This document shows positions 43,106 to 52,697 of a DNA stretch of 64,000 nt, one piece after another. A program made the position numbers and the translations under genes. Under the pieces are notes generated by a model. That model did not search any database. It was given only the letters and a program-made list of their open reading frames with translations, and was not told the DNA's origin. This DNA is from Sphingomonadaceae bacterium PASS1. GTDB taxonomy: Bacteria > Pseudomonadota > Alphaproteobacteria > Sphingomonadales > Sphingomonadaceae. The stretch is from assembly GCA_002255985.1 (NCBI GenBank), contig NKIR01000012.1, positions 16,543-80,542 on the forward strand, in the 5' to 3' direction. How positions within the stretch are numbered: the first letter of the stretch is position 1; each line of letters starts with the position of its first letter.

Positions 43106-44224
43106 ATGCAGATGCCTGGCTTAGGATATAGCGAAGAGCAGATTGAGTTGCTGGATGTGGCGACGACCTTTTGCCGAGACAAATCCCCAATCGATCGCGT
43201 CCGCAAGTTGATGGAAAGCGATCTTGGCTATGACGCGGACATCTGGGCTGAAATTGCGGCTTTGGGATGGACTGCCATTGCCATTCCGGAAGCACATAAT
43301 GGCGTCGGGCTGACCATGGCTGAAGTTGTGCCGGTGGTGGAACAAATGGGGCGGCATTTGATGGCTTCGCCTTTGGTCGCATCAACGCTGGCGGCGCAGG
43401 CGATCATCGCTGGCGGCACAGAAGCACAGCGCGCTGAATGGCTCCCGAAGCTTGCCGAAGGTGGCATTGGCACACTCGCGCTATCCGAAGCGCATGGCGA
43501 CTGGGATTTGTTGAACATCACCGCGACGGCCAAGGTTGACGGCGACAGCGTCGTTTTGTCAGGTGAAAAGCAGTTTGTGCTTTGGGCTGAAAGCGCGGAT
43601 GTCATTATCGCATCGGTCATGCTGGATGGAAAACCAGCGCTTGTCGCTTTGACCGCACATGATGTCGCTGGCCGTCTGCGCCGGGAGTCCATCATTGACG
43701 AAACCAAGCGCAGCTTTGCGGTGTCACTCGATGGTCTGTCGTTGCCCCGCGCCGGATTGTTGGACGTCGCACGCGCCACGTCCACATTGGCGCATGTCGA
43801 GCAGGCCGCCAACCTGTTGCAGAGCGCCGAAATGTGCGGCGGCGCGCAAAGCGTGATCGATTACACCGTAAGCTATCTGCAAACACGCAAACAATTCGGT
43901 AAAATCATTGGTGAGTATCAGGCGCTCAAACATCCCACGGTTGACGCGTATGTCGACTATGAAAAAGCGCGGTCGCATTTGTACAGCGCCGCGAACAGTT
44001 TTAGCGATCACGGCATGGGCGAAATCGCCGTGCGGATGGCTAAAGCAGCGGCAGATGGGACCTACAGCTTTGCCGCAGACCGGGCGATCCAGTTCCACGG
44101 TGGCTTTGGGTTCACCCATGATTGCGACGCAGGGTTACACCGCCGTGCCGCCATATTCCACGCATCACAATATGGTGATGCTGCATGGCAACGCGCAAAG
44201 CTTGCGCCGTTGTTGCTCGGGTAA
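43106..44224 (+). CDS. Acyl-CoA dehydrogenase family protein
   Basis: 372 residues, an FAD flavoprotein that desaturates acyl-CoA. It has the N-terminal helical domain (FCRDKSPIDRVRKLMES), the beta domain (LSEAHGDWDLLNITATAKV) and the C-terminal helical domain (YLQTRKQFGKIIGEYQALKHPTVDAYV, IQFHGGFGFTHDCDAGLHRRAAIF). The sequence resembles the divergent dehydrogenases encoded singly or in pairs in steroid or branched-acid catabolism, which often work as heterodimers. Here no partner gene is adjacent. The upstream palindrome suggests regulation. Confidence 0.88.
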   Translation: MQMPGLGYSEEQIELLDVATTFCRDKSPIDRVRKLMESDLGYDADIWAEIAALGWTAIAIPEAHNGVGLTMAEVVPVVEQMGRHLMASPLVASTLAAQAIIAGGTEAQRAEWLPKLAEGGIGTLALSEAHGDWDLLNITATAKVDGDSVVLSGEKQFVLWAESADVIIASVMLDGKPALVALTAHDVAGRLRRESIIDETKRSFAVSLDGLSLPRAGLLDVARATSTLAHVEQAANLLQSAEMCGGAQSVIDYTVSYLQTRKQFGKIIGEYQALKHPTVDAYVDYEKARSHLYSAANSFSDHGMGEIAVRMAKAAADGTYSFAADRAIQFHGGFGFTHDCDAGLHRRAAIFHASQYGDAAWQRAKLAPLLLG

Positions 44225-44318
44225 ACTACAACGGCCGCGCGGGATTGTTGCTGCCGCCCTCCAATGCATAGCAGCGGCGTTTGACGAACGTACACGGAGC
44301 GCCGGCCGGGCCGATCGT

Positions 44319-44948
44319 TTATGCGAGCCAGCGCGCCAGCTCGTCTCTTAGCATCTCATGCCGAAATTTGACTCCACACTCGCTTGAGCTTTTCCATGTT
44401 ATGTCACCGGCAACGACGTTGCAGCCGTTGGCGCTGATTTTAACGCTGCCGAACATGTTCAATGGCCTGTCCAAACTGAAGCGTGCACCGCGCGTTGAAA
44501 TGTTCAAGAGTTTGGAAGGGAAAACAGAAAATTTCGTTTGAACCGCGATCGGCTTGGCGATGCTAAATCGCGCTTTGCGGCTCTTCTTCGCGCCTTTTAT
44601 CTCAACTTCGTCCAAGATTATCCGGCGAGGGTCGCAACTCTCGGTGAGTGCCATTTGGTAGTGATTTTTGATGCGCCCAACGACCTGACCATGCAAACGC
44701 GTGATGCCGCCCATGTCCAAAACAACGTCAACGCCAGACCGTAAATTCAGCGATGTATCGAATGACACAAAATTTGGTGACAGATGACGGACGACACAAA
44801 GCCCCGACATCCGGCCGCCAACTTTTTCAAGTCGGGCCAGCTTTAGCAACTGAATGCGTTCAGTAACTTCACAGATCTGCCCGTTCCGAAGCAGATGTGC
44901 GTCTTCAGGAGCGATGATTAGGTGCTGAGAGCTAATAGAAAGAGACAT
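44319..44948 (-). CDS. PilZ-type protein (probable tandem PilZ-like domains)
   Basis: 209 residues. The C-terminal half has a PilZ-type pattern: NISTRGARFSL (NxSxxG, about 158-168) and ITWKSSSECGVKF (about 185-200). The N-terminal half has a similar strand order (CVVRHLSPNFVSFD, LHGQVVGRIKNHYQMAL) and may be a degenerate second PilZ domain. A basic RKAR precedes the C-terminal domain rather than a clear RxxxR, so c-di-GMP binding is uncertain. The start is taken at 44948; a GTG five codons upstream is possible. The 5' leader contains a strong hairpin (44979-45027). Confidence 0.7.
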   Translation of the reverse strand: MSLSISSQHLIIAPEDAHLLRNGQICEVTERIQLLKLARLEKVGGRMSGLCVVRHLSPNFVSFDTSLNLRSGVDVVLDMGGITRLHGQVVGRIKNHYQMALTESCDPRRIILDEVEIKGAKKSRKARFSIAKPIAVQTKFSVFPSKLLNISTRGARFSLDRPLNMFGSVKISANGCNVVAGDITWKSSSECGVKFRHEMLRDELARWLA

Positions 44949-44963
44949 AATAACTTTCGGCAC

Positions 44964-45875
44964 AGAAAGGTTATAAAGGTTCTCTGCACCGCCATACGGG
45001 GGGGCGTTGTATGACGGCGCAGAGAACGAAGCCGACGCCGGGTGGGTAGAGCGTAACCACAGACCAGGATGGTTAAACGCCGAGGCCGCCGCTTCGATAC
45101 AATCGGGATAGATGGAATTCCCAGGCGTTACAGTGTTATACCGTTAAACCAACCGTTACACTACAATTGGTATTCCATGTTTTCGGCACGTCTATATATT
45201 GTGTATTTAGCGAAATATTCTTAAGGCATCTTAATGTTTGACGCGCGCGTCATTTTGATAATTCGAAATTTAAAAATCTTCGCCGCGCTCCTGACTGATT
45301 TGGGCCTTGAATTATCAATACTTGGTGAGAATGTAAGCGAATATCGTTCAACAGATATGGCATAAGCAGGAAGATAGAATCCGCTTTCTTCCATCGTAAA
45401 TCCAAACTTCGCGTCTCGCTGCGGGCGCCCCTTGTAGCTGTTTGGATTGTTGTCCCCTGATGATCTGCGCAGATATCAGACTGTACATCATACATTCGTG
45501 ACATGGGTGGTGCCCATAATCTCACCGGAACATTTTCGTTTACTCCCATTCCGGTGCTGATTACCGGCAGGACGGCTCCAATAATTCGTGCAAATATACT
45601 GGGGCTTTCTCTCCATGAACCATGAAGATGTCTGATAGGGATTGTTGGACGCCTAAGGAAATCTTGGTGAATTGTCCGAAACGGGTTGGCCAAGAACTCC
45701 GTTACATGCCGCGCTCCGGAAAACCACGAACACCAAATGTACTCGCAAAGCGGTACTATCCTAACTGGCTATCGCTGTTGCCGTTAACTAAAGTTGACAA
45801 AGTGGAGCGACATTCTGGCTGAACCGATTGTGTCTACGGCAAGTGAACTTGGTTGTTTGAAATTAGGTGAGATCA
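44964..45875. other. Gene-poor 0.9 kb region upstream of the accessory locus
   Basis: No convincing gene. It holds the strong hairpin listed separately and a second, weaker one (gcgtaacca...tggttaaacgc, about 45049-45080). There is also a TTACAC/GTTACA-rich stretch (45126-45166) in which CGTTACA occurs twice. Two short open frames (minus 45250-45693 and plus 45622-45822) lack a ribosome-binding site and recognisable motifs. Base composition is more AT-rich than the flanking genes. The region may carry promoters for the regulator gene at 45876 or a decayed gene. Confidence 0.4.
44979..45027 (-). repeat. Strong hairpin in the leader of the PilZ-type gene
   Basis: Arms gttctctgcaccgccatac (44979-44997) and gtatgacggcgcagagaac (45009-45027) pair over 19 bp with two mismatches around an 11-base loop that is largely a G/C run. 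On the minus strand it ends 31 bases before the start codon at 44948, so it could be a leader structure, an attenuator or a remnant of a mobile repeat. Confidence 0.6.
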
Positions 45876-47426
45876 ATGAGCGACCGTGATGCCAACTCGG
45901 AAAATGATGCCGATATTGATGGAAGTTTAGCAGATGAAACCGCTATCGATTTGGACAAAAGTCCAAGCGGCCGTTCGTTCGAAGTTGCTTTGCAGCAGCA
46001 ACTGGAATTCATTCTGAAAAGCGATATGTTCCGCAGGTCGCCAAAGTTATCCGAACTTCTCTCCTATCTTGTCAAAATGACAATCCGTGGCGACGGGGCG
46101 ACGCTGAAAAGTTACACTGTTGCTGTTGATGGCCTGGGCCGAAACCCAAGTTTTGATGCAAATGCGGATAGCTATCCGCGTGTTCAGGTTTTACGTCTTA
46201 GAAATTTACTAGCAACTTTTTATGCCAGAAATGAGCCGCTGGACGGCGTGTGCCTTTACTTGCTGCAGGGCAGTTACCGCGTTCGACTGGCAAAATTTGA
46301 AATCGCCTATTCAAATGTGCAATTTCGAAACCTTCCGCGATATGTTGCAAATTCGGGTAATGGTCCGCCCGAGCGTAGATCAACAACGGTTGGGCCGGAA
46401 CCCGTCATACCGGAACATGCAGTCACCCATGTTGACCCAGTACCTTTACAACCAGATACGGTACCGTCATCCAAAATGTTCCGCTTCCGTCCTGCAAATG
46501 GATGGCAGAGAACATTTTCAAAACAGCTATTGTGGGTCTTTGTTGGTGTTTTCGGTACCATAATTACCAATTATATTGTGGACGGAAATTTAACGCGCAC
46601 TTTCACGGGCAGTGATGAGAACCCCACTTCGCAGGCCAATTACAGAATGCCGTCAATTGTTGTTGCCCCGGTAAATACGTCATTGAATTCAGCAGCACAG
46701 GATGCGCTGGTCGAAATCCATCGGGAGTTTGAATTAAGTCTCTCGCGATCTTGGGTCGTGCATCCACTTGAACGCGCGGGTAATAACAAATTGGCGCAAC
46801 AACCGACAGAGCCCGATTACAGGCTGGTCATTTCTGCAGGTCGTCAAACCGCAACTGAATTAAAAATATATGTGAACTTGGTCGCAGAGCCCAATGACAA
46901 GTTAATCTGGTCCAGTTTGCTTGTGGTAAGCAATGGGCAGAGCCTCTCAGCGCAACTTGAAAATGCTGTGGCTGAGATAGCCAGCCCTGGAGGCATAATT
47001 GCGCGGCGGGAACTCCAGCTAGCGCATTCCAAACCGCGCGATGGATATACGTGCCTGTTATCTGCAACGTCGATTAATCCAGCAGCCAACGCTGCCACGC
47101 CGGAAAAGATTGACGAATGTATCCATCAGCCTTTGAGCGATGCGCGGCTTGATGCTGTCCGATTGGCCGTAAAGTCATATTTCATTTCGTCGGGAGTATT
47201 AAAACAGACGGGTGGTTTCGATCCGTCAGAAGCTGAAGCGCTTGCCCGTCAGTCGTTAAAAGCAGACCCATATGAAGCTTATGGTTACTTCGCGCTGGCA
47301 TTTTTGAATTACAAAAATCAATCATGTCTGGCCGGCAAAACATTTACTCAAAAAATGGTCGATCTGAAGCCCATCGACACAGCGCTGGTTCCGAGGCTCG
47401 AGACGGTGTCCAAAATGTGCGGCTAG
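45876..47426 (+). CDS. Membrane-anchored winged-helix regulator with C-terminal TPR-like domain
   Basis: 516 residues. Residues about 30-140 match the winged-helix-like module found in many alphaproteobacterial 'adenylate cyclase/TPR' regulators (MFRRSPKLSELLSYLV, LKSYTVAVDGLGRNPSFD, SYPRVQVLRLRNLLATFYA, LLQGSYRV). A single membrane helix follows at about 218-236 (LLWVFVGVFGTIITNYIV). The extracytoplasmic part contains an alpha/beta domain (IVVAPVNTSLN) and helical repeats resembling TPRs (EALARQSLKADPYEAYGYFALAF). This CadC-like layout suggests DNA binding controlled from the periplasm. It converges with the type I secretion operon. The start at 45876 has an AGGTGA site. Confidence 0.72.
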   Translation: MSDRDANSENDADIDGSLADETAIDLDKSPSGRSFEVALQQQLEFILKSDMFRRSPKLSELLSYLVKMTIRGDGATLKSYTVAVDGLGRNPSFDANADSYPRVQVLRLRNLLATFYARNEPLDGVCLYLLQGSYRVRLAKFEIAYSNVQFRNLPRYVANSGNGPPERRSTTVGPEPVIPEHAVTHVDPVPLQPDTVPSSKMFRFRPANGWQRTFSKQLLWVFVGVFGTIITNYIVDGNLTRTFTGSDENPTSQANYRMPSIVVAPVNTSLNSAAQDALVEIHREFELSLSRSWVVHPLERAGNNKLAQQPTEPDYRLVISAGRQTATELKIYVNLVAEPNDKLIWSSLLVVSNGQSLSAQLENAVAEIASPGGIIARRELQLAHSKPRDGYTCLLSATSINPAANAATPEKIDECIHQPLSDARLDAVRLAVKSYFISSGVLKQTGGFDPSEAEALARQSLKADPYEAYGYFALAFLNYKNQSCLAGKTFTQKMVDLKPIDTALVPRLETVSKMCG

Positions 47427-47457
47427 AGTTGGTAATCCCGCCGCTCATTATGGTTGA

Positions 47458-48777
47458 TTAGTCTCTAAACGCACGCTGGATTTGGTCGATCAGAGGCTTA
47501 AACAAATAGCTCATGAACGTTTTCGCGTCGGTCGCAATATATGCTTCGACGGGCATCCCGTTGGATAATGTTGACGAGCCAATTGCACGAAGCTCACCAT
47601 GTTCTGCAGCGACGCGTATACGATAATATGGCATGCCGCTTCGTGGATCTTCTATGCGCTCTGGCGATATAAAGGTTACTTTTCCGCTGATTTCTGGCGA
47701 ATTGGATCCTTGTAACGATGAAAATCGCAGACGCACTTTTTGACCGAGACGAACCTGATCAATGTCGCTTGGGCTAATATGGGCTTCCGCGATTAAATTG
47801 TCCCGCGCCGGAATGATTCTCATTATGGCTTGACCGGCGGGAATGGCACTGCCCGGCGTCGCAAAGGCGATTGAGTCAACATACCCATCTTGTGGTGCCT
47901 TTATGGTTGCGCGTTGTAGCGTATCGTCGGCATCAACCGACCGCAGCTTTCCTTCTGCAAGGGCAGTCACAACCTGATTTAGTTCTTGTCCGGCTGACGA
48001 CCGCAGCGTTTGGCGATAGACGCTCATTTCGCGTGCTGTTTCCGCAATTCTGGCTTGGGCTTGAACGATACTTGCTTCTAGCGATGCGATCTCTCCGCGC
48101 AGCGCTACGTTTGACCGTTCAATCTCGTTCAGTCGGTTAATCGTCACCAACTCTTGCTTGTACAATTCCCGCAGCCCCTGAAGTTCGGGTGCTAGCAACG
48201 CTTGCTGTCGGCGAAGCGAGGCAATGCGTGAACGCAACCCGACAATTTCTGCCCTTAGCTGGCTTTGTCGCGCTGCCAGCATACCGACCTGTGCGCCGGT
48301 TTCCGCGCGTCGGGCTTCGAACAATTGTTGTTCTCGCAATGCCGCGGTCCGGGCTGCTGGATCATTTGCTTGAGGTCCATCCAATGTAACAACGGGGCGG
48401 GCTTTACCGGACAATTCCGCTTCAAGACGAGCCTGACGAGCGACTAGGGCAGATACGCTTTCAGAAGACACCTCGGCTGACGTTTCCGTTACGCTTGTAT
48501 CCAACCGCAATAGAACATCGCCACGCCGGACGCGCTGGCCTTCCTTCACGTTCATTTCTGACAGGATTCCCCCTGTCAGGTGTGAGATGGATTTGGTTTG
48601 CGAGGTAACCGTAAGGCTACCGCTTGCAATCACAGCGCCAGAAACCTGCACGACTGTTGAAAGCGCAATGATGACCGCGACAGTGACAGCCACGCTAATA
48701 TATGCCAACTTTTCCCGTCCAACTGCGCGTTGGTGCGGAGCAGTTATCATGTGGTTTTCAATATTCTGTTGGTACAT
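47458..48777 (-). CDS. Type I secretion membrane fusion protein (HlyD/PrtE family)
   Basis: 439 residues. One N-terminal membrane helix (LAYISVAVTVAVIIALSTVV, about 25-45), a lipoyl-like segment (LTVTSQTKSISHLTGGILSEMNVKEGQRVRRGDVLLRLDT), long coiled coils (about 110-290) and the C-terminal RtxD-type region (GSAIPAGQAIMRIIPARDNLIAEAHISPSDIDQVRLGQKVRLRF). It bridges the ABC exporter and the TolC channel. Last gene of the secretion operon, 43 bp after the ABC gene. The substrate is most likely the RTX peroxidase upstream. Confidence 0.92.
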   Translation of the reverse strand: MYQQNIENHMITAPHQRAVGREKLAYISVAVTVAVIIALSTVVQVSGAVIASGSLTVTSQTKSISHLTGGILSEMNVKEGQRVRRGDVLLRLDTSVTETSAEVSSESVSALVARQARLEAELSGKARPVVTLDGPQANDPAARTAALREQQLFEARRAETGAQVGMLAARQSQLRAEIVGLRSRIASLRRQQALLAPELQGLRELYKQELVTINRLNEIERSNVALRGEIASLEASIVQAQARIAETAREMSVYRQTLRSSAGQELNQVVTALAEGKLRSVDADDTLQRATIKAPQDGYVDSIAFATPGSAIPAGQAIMRIIPARDNLIAEAHISPSDIDQVRLGQKVRLRFSSLQGSNSPEISGKVTFISPERIEDPRSGMPYYRIRVAAEHGELRAIGSSTLSNGMPVEAYIATDAKTFMSYLFKPLIDQIQRAFRD

Positions 48778-48820
48778 GTCACATTCCCAAAATCCCTGTG
48801 GAAGGGCTTTTCAATACTAA

Positions 48821-50572
48821 TTAGGCGGAAGCCGCGGTCTGCGGTTCAATTGGTTCCACATTGTTGCGTTCTTTGATCGACTGTAGAACCTGGTCGCGAG
48901 TGCCGAAATCCACGACTTTGCCATCGGCTAGGTATAGAATATGCGTCGCAAATCGCAGAACTGACTGCCGATGCGTGATGACAACGGCGGTCGATCCAAT
49001 CCGGCGCAGATTGATTAAGGCCAGCGCGAGCGCAGACTCTCCTGCCGCGTCAAGGTTGCTGTTCGGTTCGTCTAGAACTACGAAGCTCGGGTCATTGTAT
49101 AGCGCCCTTGCAAGTCCGATACGTTGGCGCTGGCCAGCAGACAGGTTACGCCCGTCCTCGCCAACCTGCGTTTCATAGCCTTTGGCCAACCGCAAGACGA
49201 GGTCATGAACGCCAGCCAGTTCACCGGCCCGCATGATTGCTTCAGAAGATGCATTGGGGTCAAATCGCGCGATATTTTGTGCAACCGTTCCATCCAATAA
49301 TTCAACACCTTGGGCAAGGTAGCCCACATGTTGGCCCAACAAATCCGGGTCCCATTGCGTTAAGGCTGCACCATCGAGACGTACATCCCCTTGCAGACTT
49401 GGCCAGACGCCAACGAGTGCTCGTGCAAGTGTCGACTTGCCTGCAGCACTTGAGCCGATGACACCAATAATCGATCCACCTTCGCACGCGAAGCTTACAT
49501 TATTCAGCGTCGGTACCTCTTGGCCCGGGGGCGCAACAGTAAGGTTTTCGACATTAAGGTGACCCTTGGGCCGTGGAAGCAAAGTACGCGCGGGCGGCAT
49601 TCCAAATCGGGTGATGGTTGTATTTAAACGCGCCCAGCTGACCCGCGCCGATGAAAAGCCTCGCCATTGCGAAATAGCCTGATCGATCGGCGCGAGTGCA
49701 CGGCCGGCCAGGATCGAGCTGGCAAAAATGATACCTGCTGACACCATGCCGTTGATGACGAGCAGGGCGCCGACAGTGAGCAGCGCGGACTGGATAAACA
49801 TCCGCATTGTCTTGCTTGTGGTGGACACCACTATGGCGATATCACTCACGGCAGATTGCTTGCCCAAAAGCTGGCCGTTGATGTCCAGAAACATATTTGC
49901 AAAACGTGAGCGCATCCCGAGTGATTGGATGGTCTCGGCTGATCGGCGCTTTCGGTCGATCAGCCTACCGCGTGATTGCGACAATTCGGCGATCGCGCCG
50001 ATTGATTTCTTGTTCATCCGTTCGGATATGACTGTCAAAACGATAAGCACAACGGCGCCGGCAATCGCTGCAACACCGAGCCATATGTGGAGTAGCGACA
50101 ATATCGATAAAAAGAAGATGATCCATGGTAAGTCCATGAGTGCTGCCGGACCGGGGCCTGCGATGAATGAACGGACCTGCTCCAAATCGCGAAGAGGACT
50201 GTTGTCTCGGTCTCCGGTTGAACCGACTATTGCCAATTCATCAGCCGAGTGGATCGCCATCGGGCTTATCTCATGCTCAAGTGTGAGGGCCACGTCTGAC
50301 AACATCCGGCCGCGCAAGACTTCAAAATACCCTTGTGCGACGTAGATAAATATTGAAAAACCGAAAAGGCCGAACAGCGTTGGCAGGTTTTGTGATGGCA
50401 AAGCGCGGTCGTACACCATCATCATATAAATGGACCCGTTCAGCACAAATATATTGATGAGGGCCGACAGCATAAAGATTACGATGATGGAGCTCTTTGA
50501 CTTCATCAGAACCTGTCTGATCTTATCAAGCTTTACGATTGAGTTATCGCCGGTGTTCATATGTTCGCTCAT
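48821..50572 (-). CDS. Type I secretion ABC exporter (PrtD/HlyB-like permease-ATPase)
   Basis: 583 residues: a six-helix membrane domain (about 25-310) and a nucleotide-binding domain with Walker A GVIGSSAAGKSTLARALVG (about 365), signature LSAGQRQRIGLARAL and Walker B FVVLDEPNSNLDAAG. There is no N-terminal C39 peptidase or C39-like domain, which puts it in the PrtD group that exports RTX proteins with a C-terminal signal. Its start overlaps the TolC gene stop (ATGA). Confidence 0.93.
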   Translation of the reverse strand: MSEHMNTGDNSIVKLDKIRQVLMKSKSSIIVIFMLSALINIFVLNGSIYMMMVYDRALPSQNLPTLFGLFGFSIFIYVAQGYFEVLRGRMLSDVALTLEHEISPMAIHSADELAIVGSTGDRDNSPLRDLEQVRSFIAGPGPAALMDLPWIIFFLSILSLLHIWLGVAAIAGAVVLIVLTVISERMNKKSIGAIAELSQSRGRLIDRKRRSAETIQSLGMRSRFANMFLDINGQLLGKQSAVSDIAIVVSTTSKTMRMFIQSALLTVGALLVINGMVSAGIIFASSILAGRALAPIDQAISQWRGFSSARVSWARLNTTITRFGMPPARTLLPRPKGHLNVENLTVAPPGQEVPTLNNVSFACEGGSIIGVIGSSAAGKSTLARALVGVWPSLQGDVRLDGAALTQWDPDLLGQHVGYLAQGVELLDGTVAQNIARFDPNASSEAIMRAGELAGVHDLVLRLAKGYETQVGEDGRNLSAGQRQRIGLARALYNDPSFVVLDEPNSNLDAAGESALALALINLRRIGSTAVVITHRQSVLRFATHILYLADGKVVDFGTRDQVLQSIKERNNVEPIEPQTAASA

Positions 50573-52467
50573 TTCGATCCCGCATTTGATGCGGGTGTTT
50601 TATCTGTCCACTGAACCGTGCCCAACGAGCCAAAGCGCCGGACCATGCAACTTTGGTCTTGAACGCGAAGGTCTTGGCATGCGGTTTCAGCGGCGGTGAA
50701 TTCGGCAAACGCGCCGATAGCCAGTCGATAAACGGGCGTGGCTGAATTGATGACTGCGGCCACCATTGGCGATGCGCCTGGTACCGCCCGATAGACGGCT
50801 TTCTGGATCTTTCCCCAGTGCGCGCGCGCGGCGTTGCTGCTTTCATGGGCGGCGAGCTGCACAACCCAATATGTGCTTGGTATCGCCGACGATGGATTTG
50901 CTTTGACTGCAGGCGGACGGGGAGGTGCCATTTCACGTGCAGGTTTGGCAGGTTGGACGCCGACTGGTATTGGCGTTGATGCAACGACCGGTGCGTATTT
51001 TGGGGGCACGATCGCGGAGTTTGCAGACGATTGATCGCGGAGCGGTTCCAATTTCTTCTGGGGGAGGGGACGGGTCGAAACCGCAGGTGCGGCATCGATC
51101 TGCGGGGTGTGTTCGGGGCGCCGTTCGTAAGTGACATTTTGTTTTTGGACACCTAGATTTTGTGCCTGCGTGCGGCCCATGGTCGCGAGTAACGAGAAGG
51201 ATGCCAAATATGAGTCACGCTGGGCATTAGCAAGTTGGACCTGCGCATTCCGCAATTCCTGTTCCGCGTTTAAAACGTCCAAAATTGTGCGAGATCCGAC
51301 ATCGCTTTCGGCTTTCACACCATCCAGCGCCTGCCGTGTTCCCTCAACGGCTTGCTCGCTTGCCAAAACGACAGCGCGGGCCGCTTGCCAATTTGCATAT
51401 TCACTCCGCGCTTTTGCGGTGATGGTTCTCTCCAGACCTTGCAGGTCCTGTTGCGCTTGCGTTTCACGCGCTGACGCCTGGCGGACCCGTGCGGATGTCC
51501 GTCCACCTTGAAACAGGGACATGTTCATTGACACGCCTACTGTTGCGCCAAAGCGGGTGTCGGTGAGCGCGGCAGTGGATTGTTGCCTGTCCGAATAACG
51601 CCCGTTGACGACGGCGGATACGCGGGGCATCGCCTCGCCGCGTGCTGCCTTTACGTCATAACGTTGCGAAGCAACACGCGAACGGGCCGATATTAACAGC
51701 GGGTTTTCGTCCCGAGCAATTGTCACCGCAATCTCTGCATTGGCGGGAAGGTTGCTGAGGGGCGGCAACGGAGATAATGTTGTGGGGTTAAATCCCGTGA
51801 GGCGCCGGAATTCCTCAACCGATCCGCTTAGTTGTGCGGCTGCGGTTTCCAGTTCGCCGCGTGCAAGTGCTGCGCGTGATTCTGCTTGCGCTAAATCGGT
51901 GCGTGTCAGGTCTCGCGCGCGGTGTCTTGCGCGGGTGGCGGTCAACATTGTCGTCAAACTTTCCAGATTTGTACGACTAAGATCGACGATTTGCTGGTCC
52001 CTAATGACGTTGGCGTAAGCCGAAACAACATCCGTGAAGACATCGATTTCGGCTGAAAAGACCGCGATTGACGATGCCTCTGAACGCAATCGCGCCGCTT
52101 GTACGCCGTTCCGGACCGTGCCGCCTTGAAATAGGGGAACCGATATCTGGCCCTGGACGTTGATACGGCTGTTATTGTTGCTTGACCCATAAATTGGTTC
52201 GGTCAGCTCAACGCTTGTGCCTACAGTCGGCAACCCATCGGCTCGGGAAATAACAATCCCTGCTTGGTCTGCATCATGCGTGGCCTTTGCATTCGCGATC
52301 TGCTCGCTCAATAGATATGCTTGTTGCAGCGCCTCCGAAAGGTCTTCGGCTTGCACCGCAGAAGCGGTCAGGGTCGCCCAGAGTACGCATGCGCACCCAA
52401 CCGAACCGCGTAAGTTGCGCTTATGGGCTGTGCGGATGCGTTGGTGGGGTTTTGACAAAGAATTCAT
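50569..52467 (-). CDS. TolC-family outer-membrane channel with C-terminal SPOR domain
   Basis: About 632 residues. An extended signal peptide (GSVGCACVLWATLTASAVQAE) is followed by the TolC repeat architecture (LSEALQQAYLLSEQIANAKA; NRLQ-type helices up to about 440). A Pro-rich linker leads to a SPOR domain (about 528-610, STYWVVQLAAHESSNAARAHW ... YRLAIGAFAEFTAAETACQDLR). SPOR domains bind denuded peptidoglycan, so this channel may be held at septal or remodelled wall. Family TolC proteins are normally about 430-500 residues without SPOR. The ATG at 52467 was chosen over 52497 on signal-peptide grounds; the N-terminus is uncertain. Confidence 0.85.
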   Translation of the reverse strand: MNSLSKPHQRIRTAHKRNLRGSVGCACVLWATLTASAVQAEDLSEALQQAYLLSEQIANAKATHDADQAGIVISRADGLPTVGTSVELTEPIYGSSNNNSRINVQGQISVPLFQGGTVRNGVQAARLRSEASSIAVFSAEIDVFTDVVSAYANVIRDQQIVDLSRTNLESLTTMLTATRARHRARDLTRTDLAQAESRAALARGELETAAAQLSGSVEEFRRLTGFNPTTLSPLPPLSNLPANAEIAVTIARDENPLLISARSRVASQRYDVKAARGEAMPRVSAVVNGRYSDRQQSTAALTDTRFGATVGVSMNMSLFQGGRTSARVRQASARETQAQQDLQGLERTITAKARSEYANWQAARAVVLASEQAVEGTRQALDGVKAESDVGSRTILDVLNAEQELRNAQVQLANAQRDSYLASFSLLATMGRTQAQNLGVQKQNVTYERRPEHTPQIDAAPAVSTRPLPQKKLEPLRDQSSANSAIVPPKYAPVVASTPIPVGVQPAKPAREMAPPRPPAVKANPSSAIPSTYWVVQLAAHESSNAARAHWGKIQKAVYRAVPGASPMVAAVINSATPVYRLAIGAFAEFTAAETACQDLRVQDQSCMVRRFGSLGTVQWTDKTPASNAGSK

Positions 52468-52636
52468 GCCGCCATGTAAGGACAGGCGTATTAACAAGGT
52501 CTAAAGTTGGGCGCCTAACTCATTGTATTTAAATGTCAACATGATAGTTAATACTGCCATTTCGGTTATAAATGACAGAAAAGGCACCGATTATTGCCGA
52601 CTTTATGGTTTGGTTCTCGATACTTGAGGGCACAAT

Positions 52637-52672
52637 AAAAGGCCTGGGACAGTATGTCTGCCCCAGGCCTTT
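52637..52672 (-). terminator. Rho-independent terminator after the RTX peroxidase gene
   Basis: Read on the minus strand: AAAGGCCTGGG and CCCAGGCCTTTT arms with a loop of about 13 bases, followed by TTTTATTG. It lies 26 bases after the peroxidase stop and separates this gene from the downstream secretion operon, which must have its own promoter in 52468-52636. Confidence 0.85.
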
Positions 52673-52697
52673 CCCCCTTTTACCGTATTGTACCTGA

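Noticed and set aside
45250..45693. 147-residue minus-strand open frame in the gene-poor region, and the plus frame 45622-45822
   Set aside because: No ribosome-binding site, no domain or homologous pattern recognised, and atypical composition. Could be a pseudogene remnant but I cannot support it.
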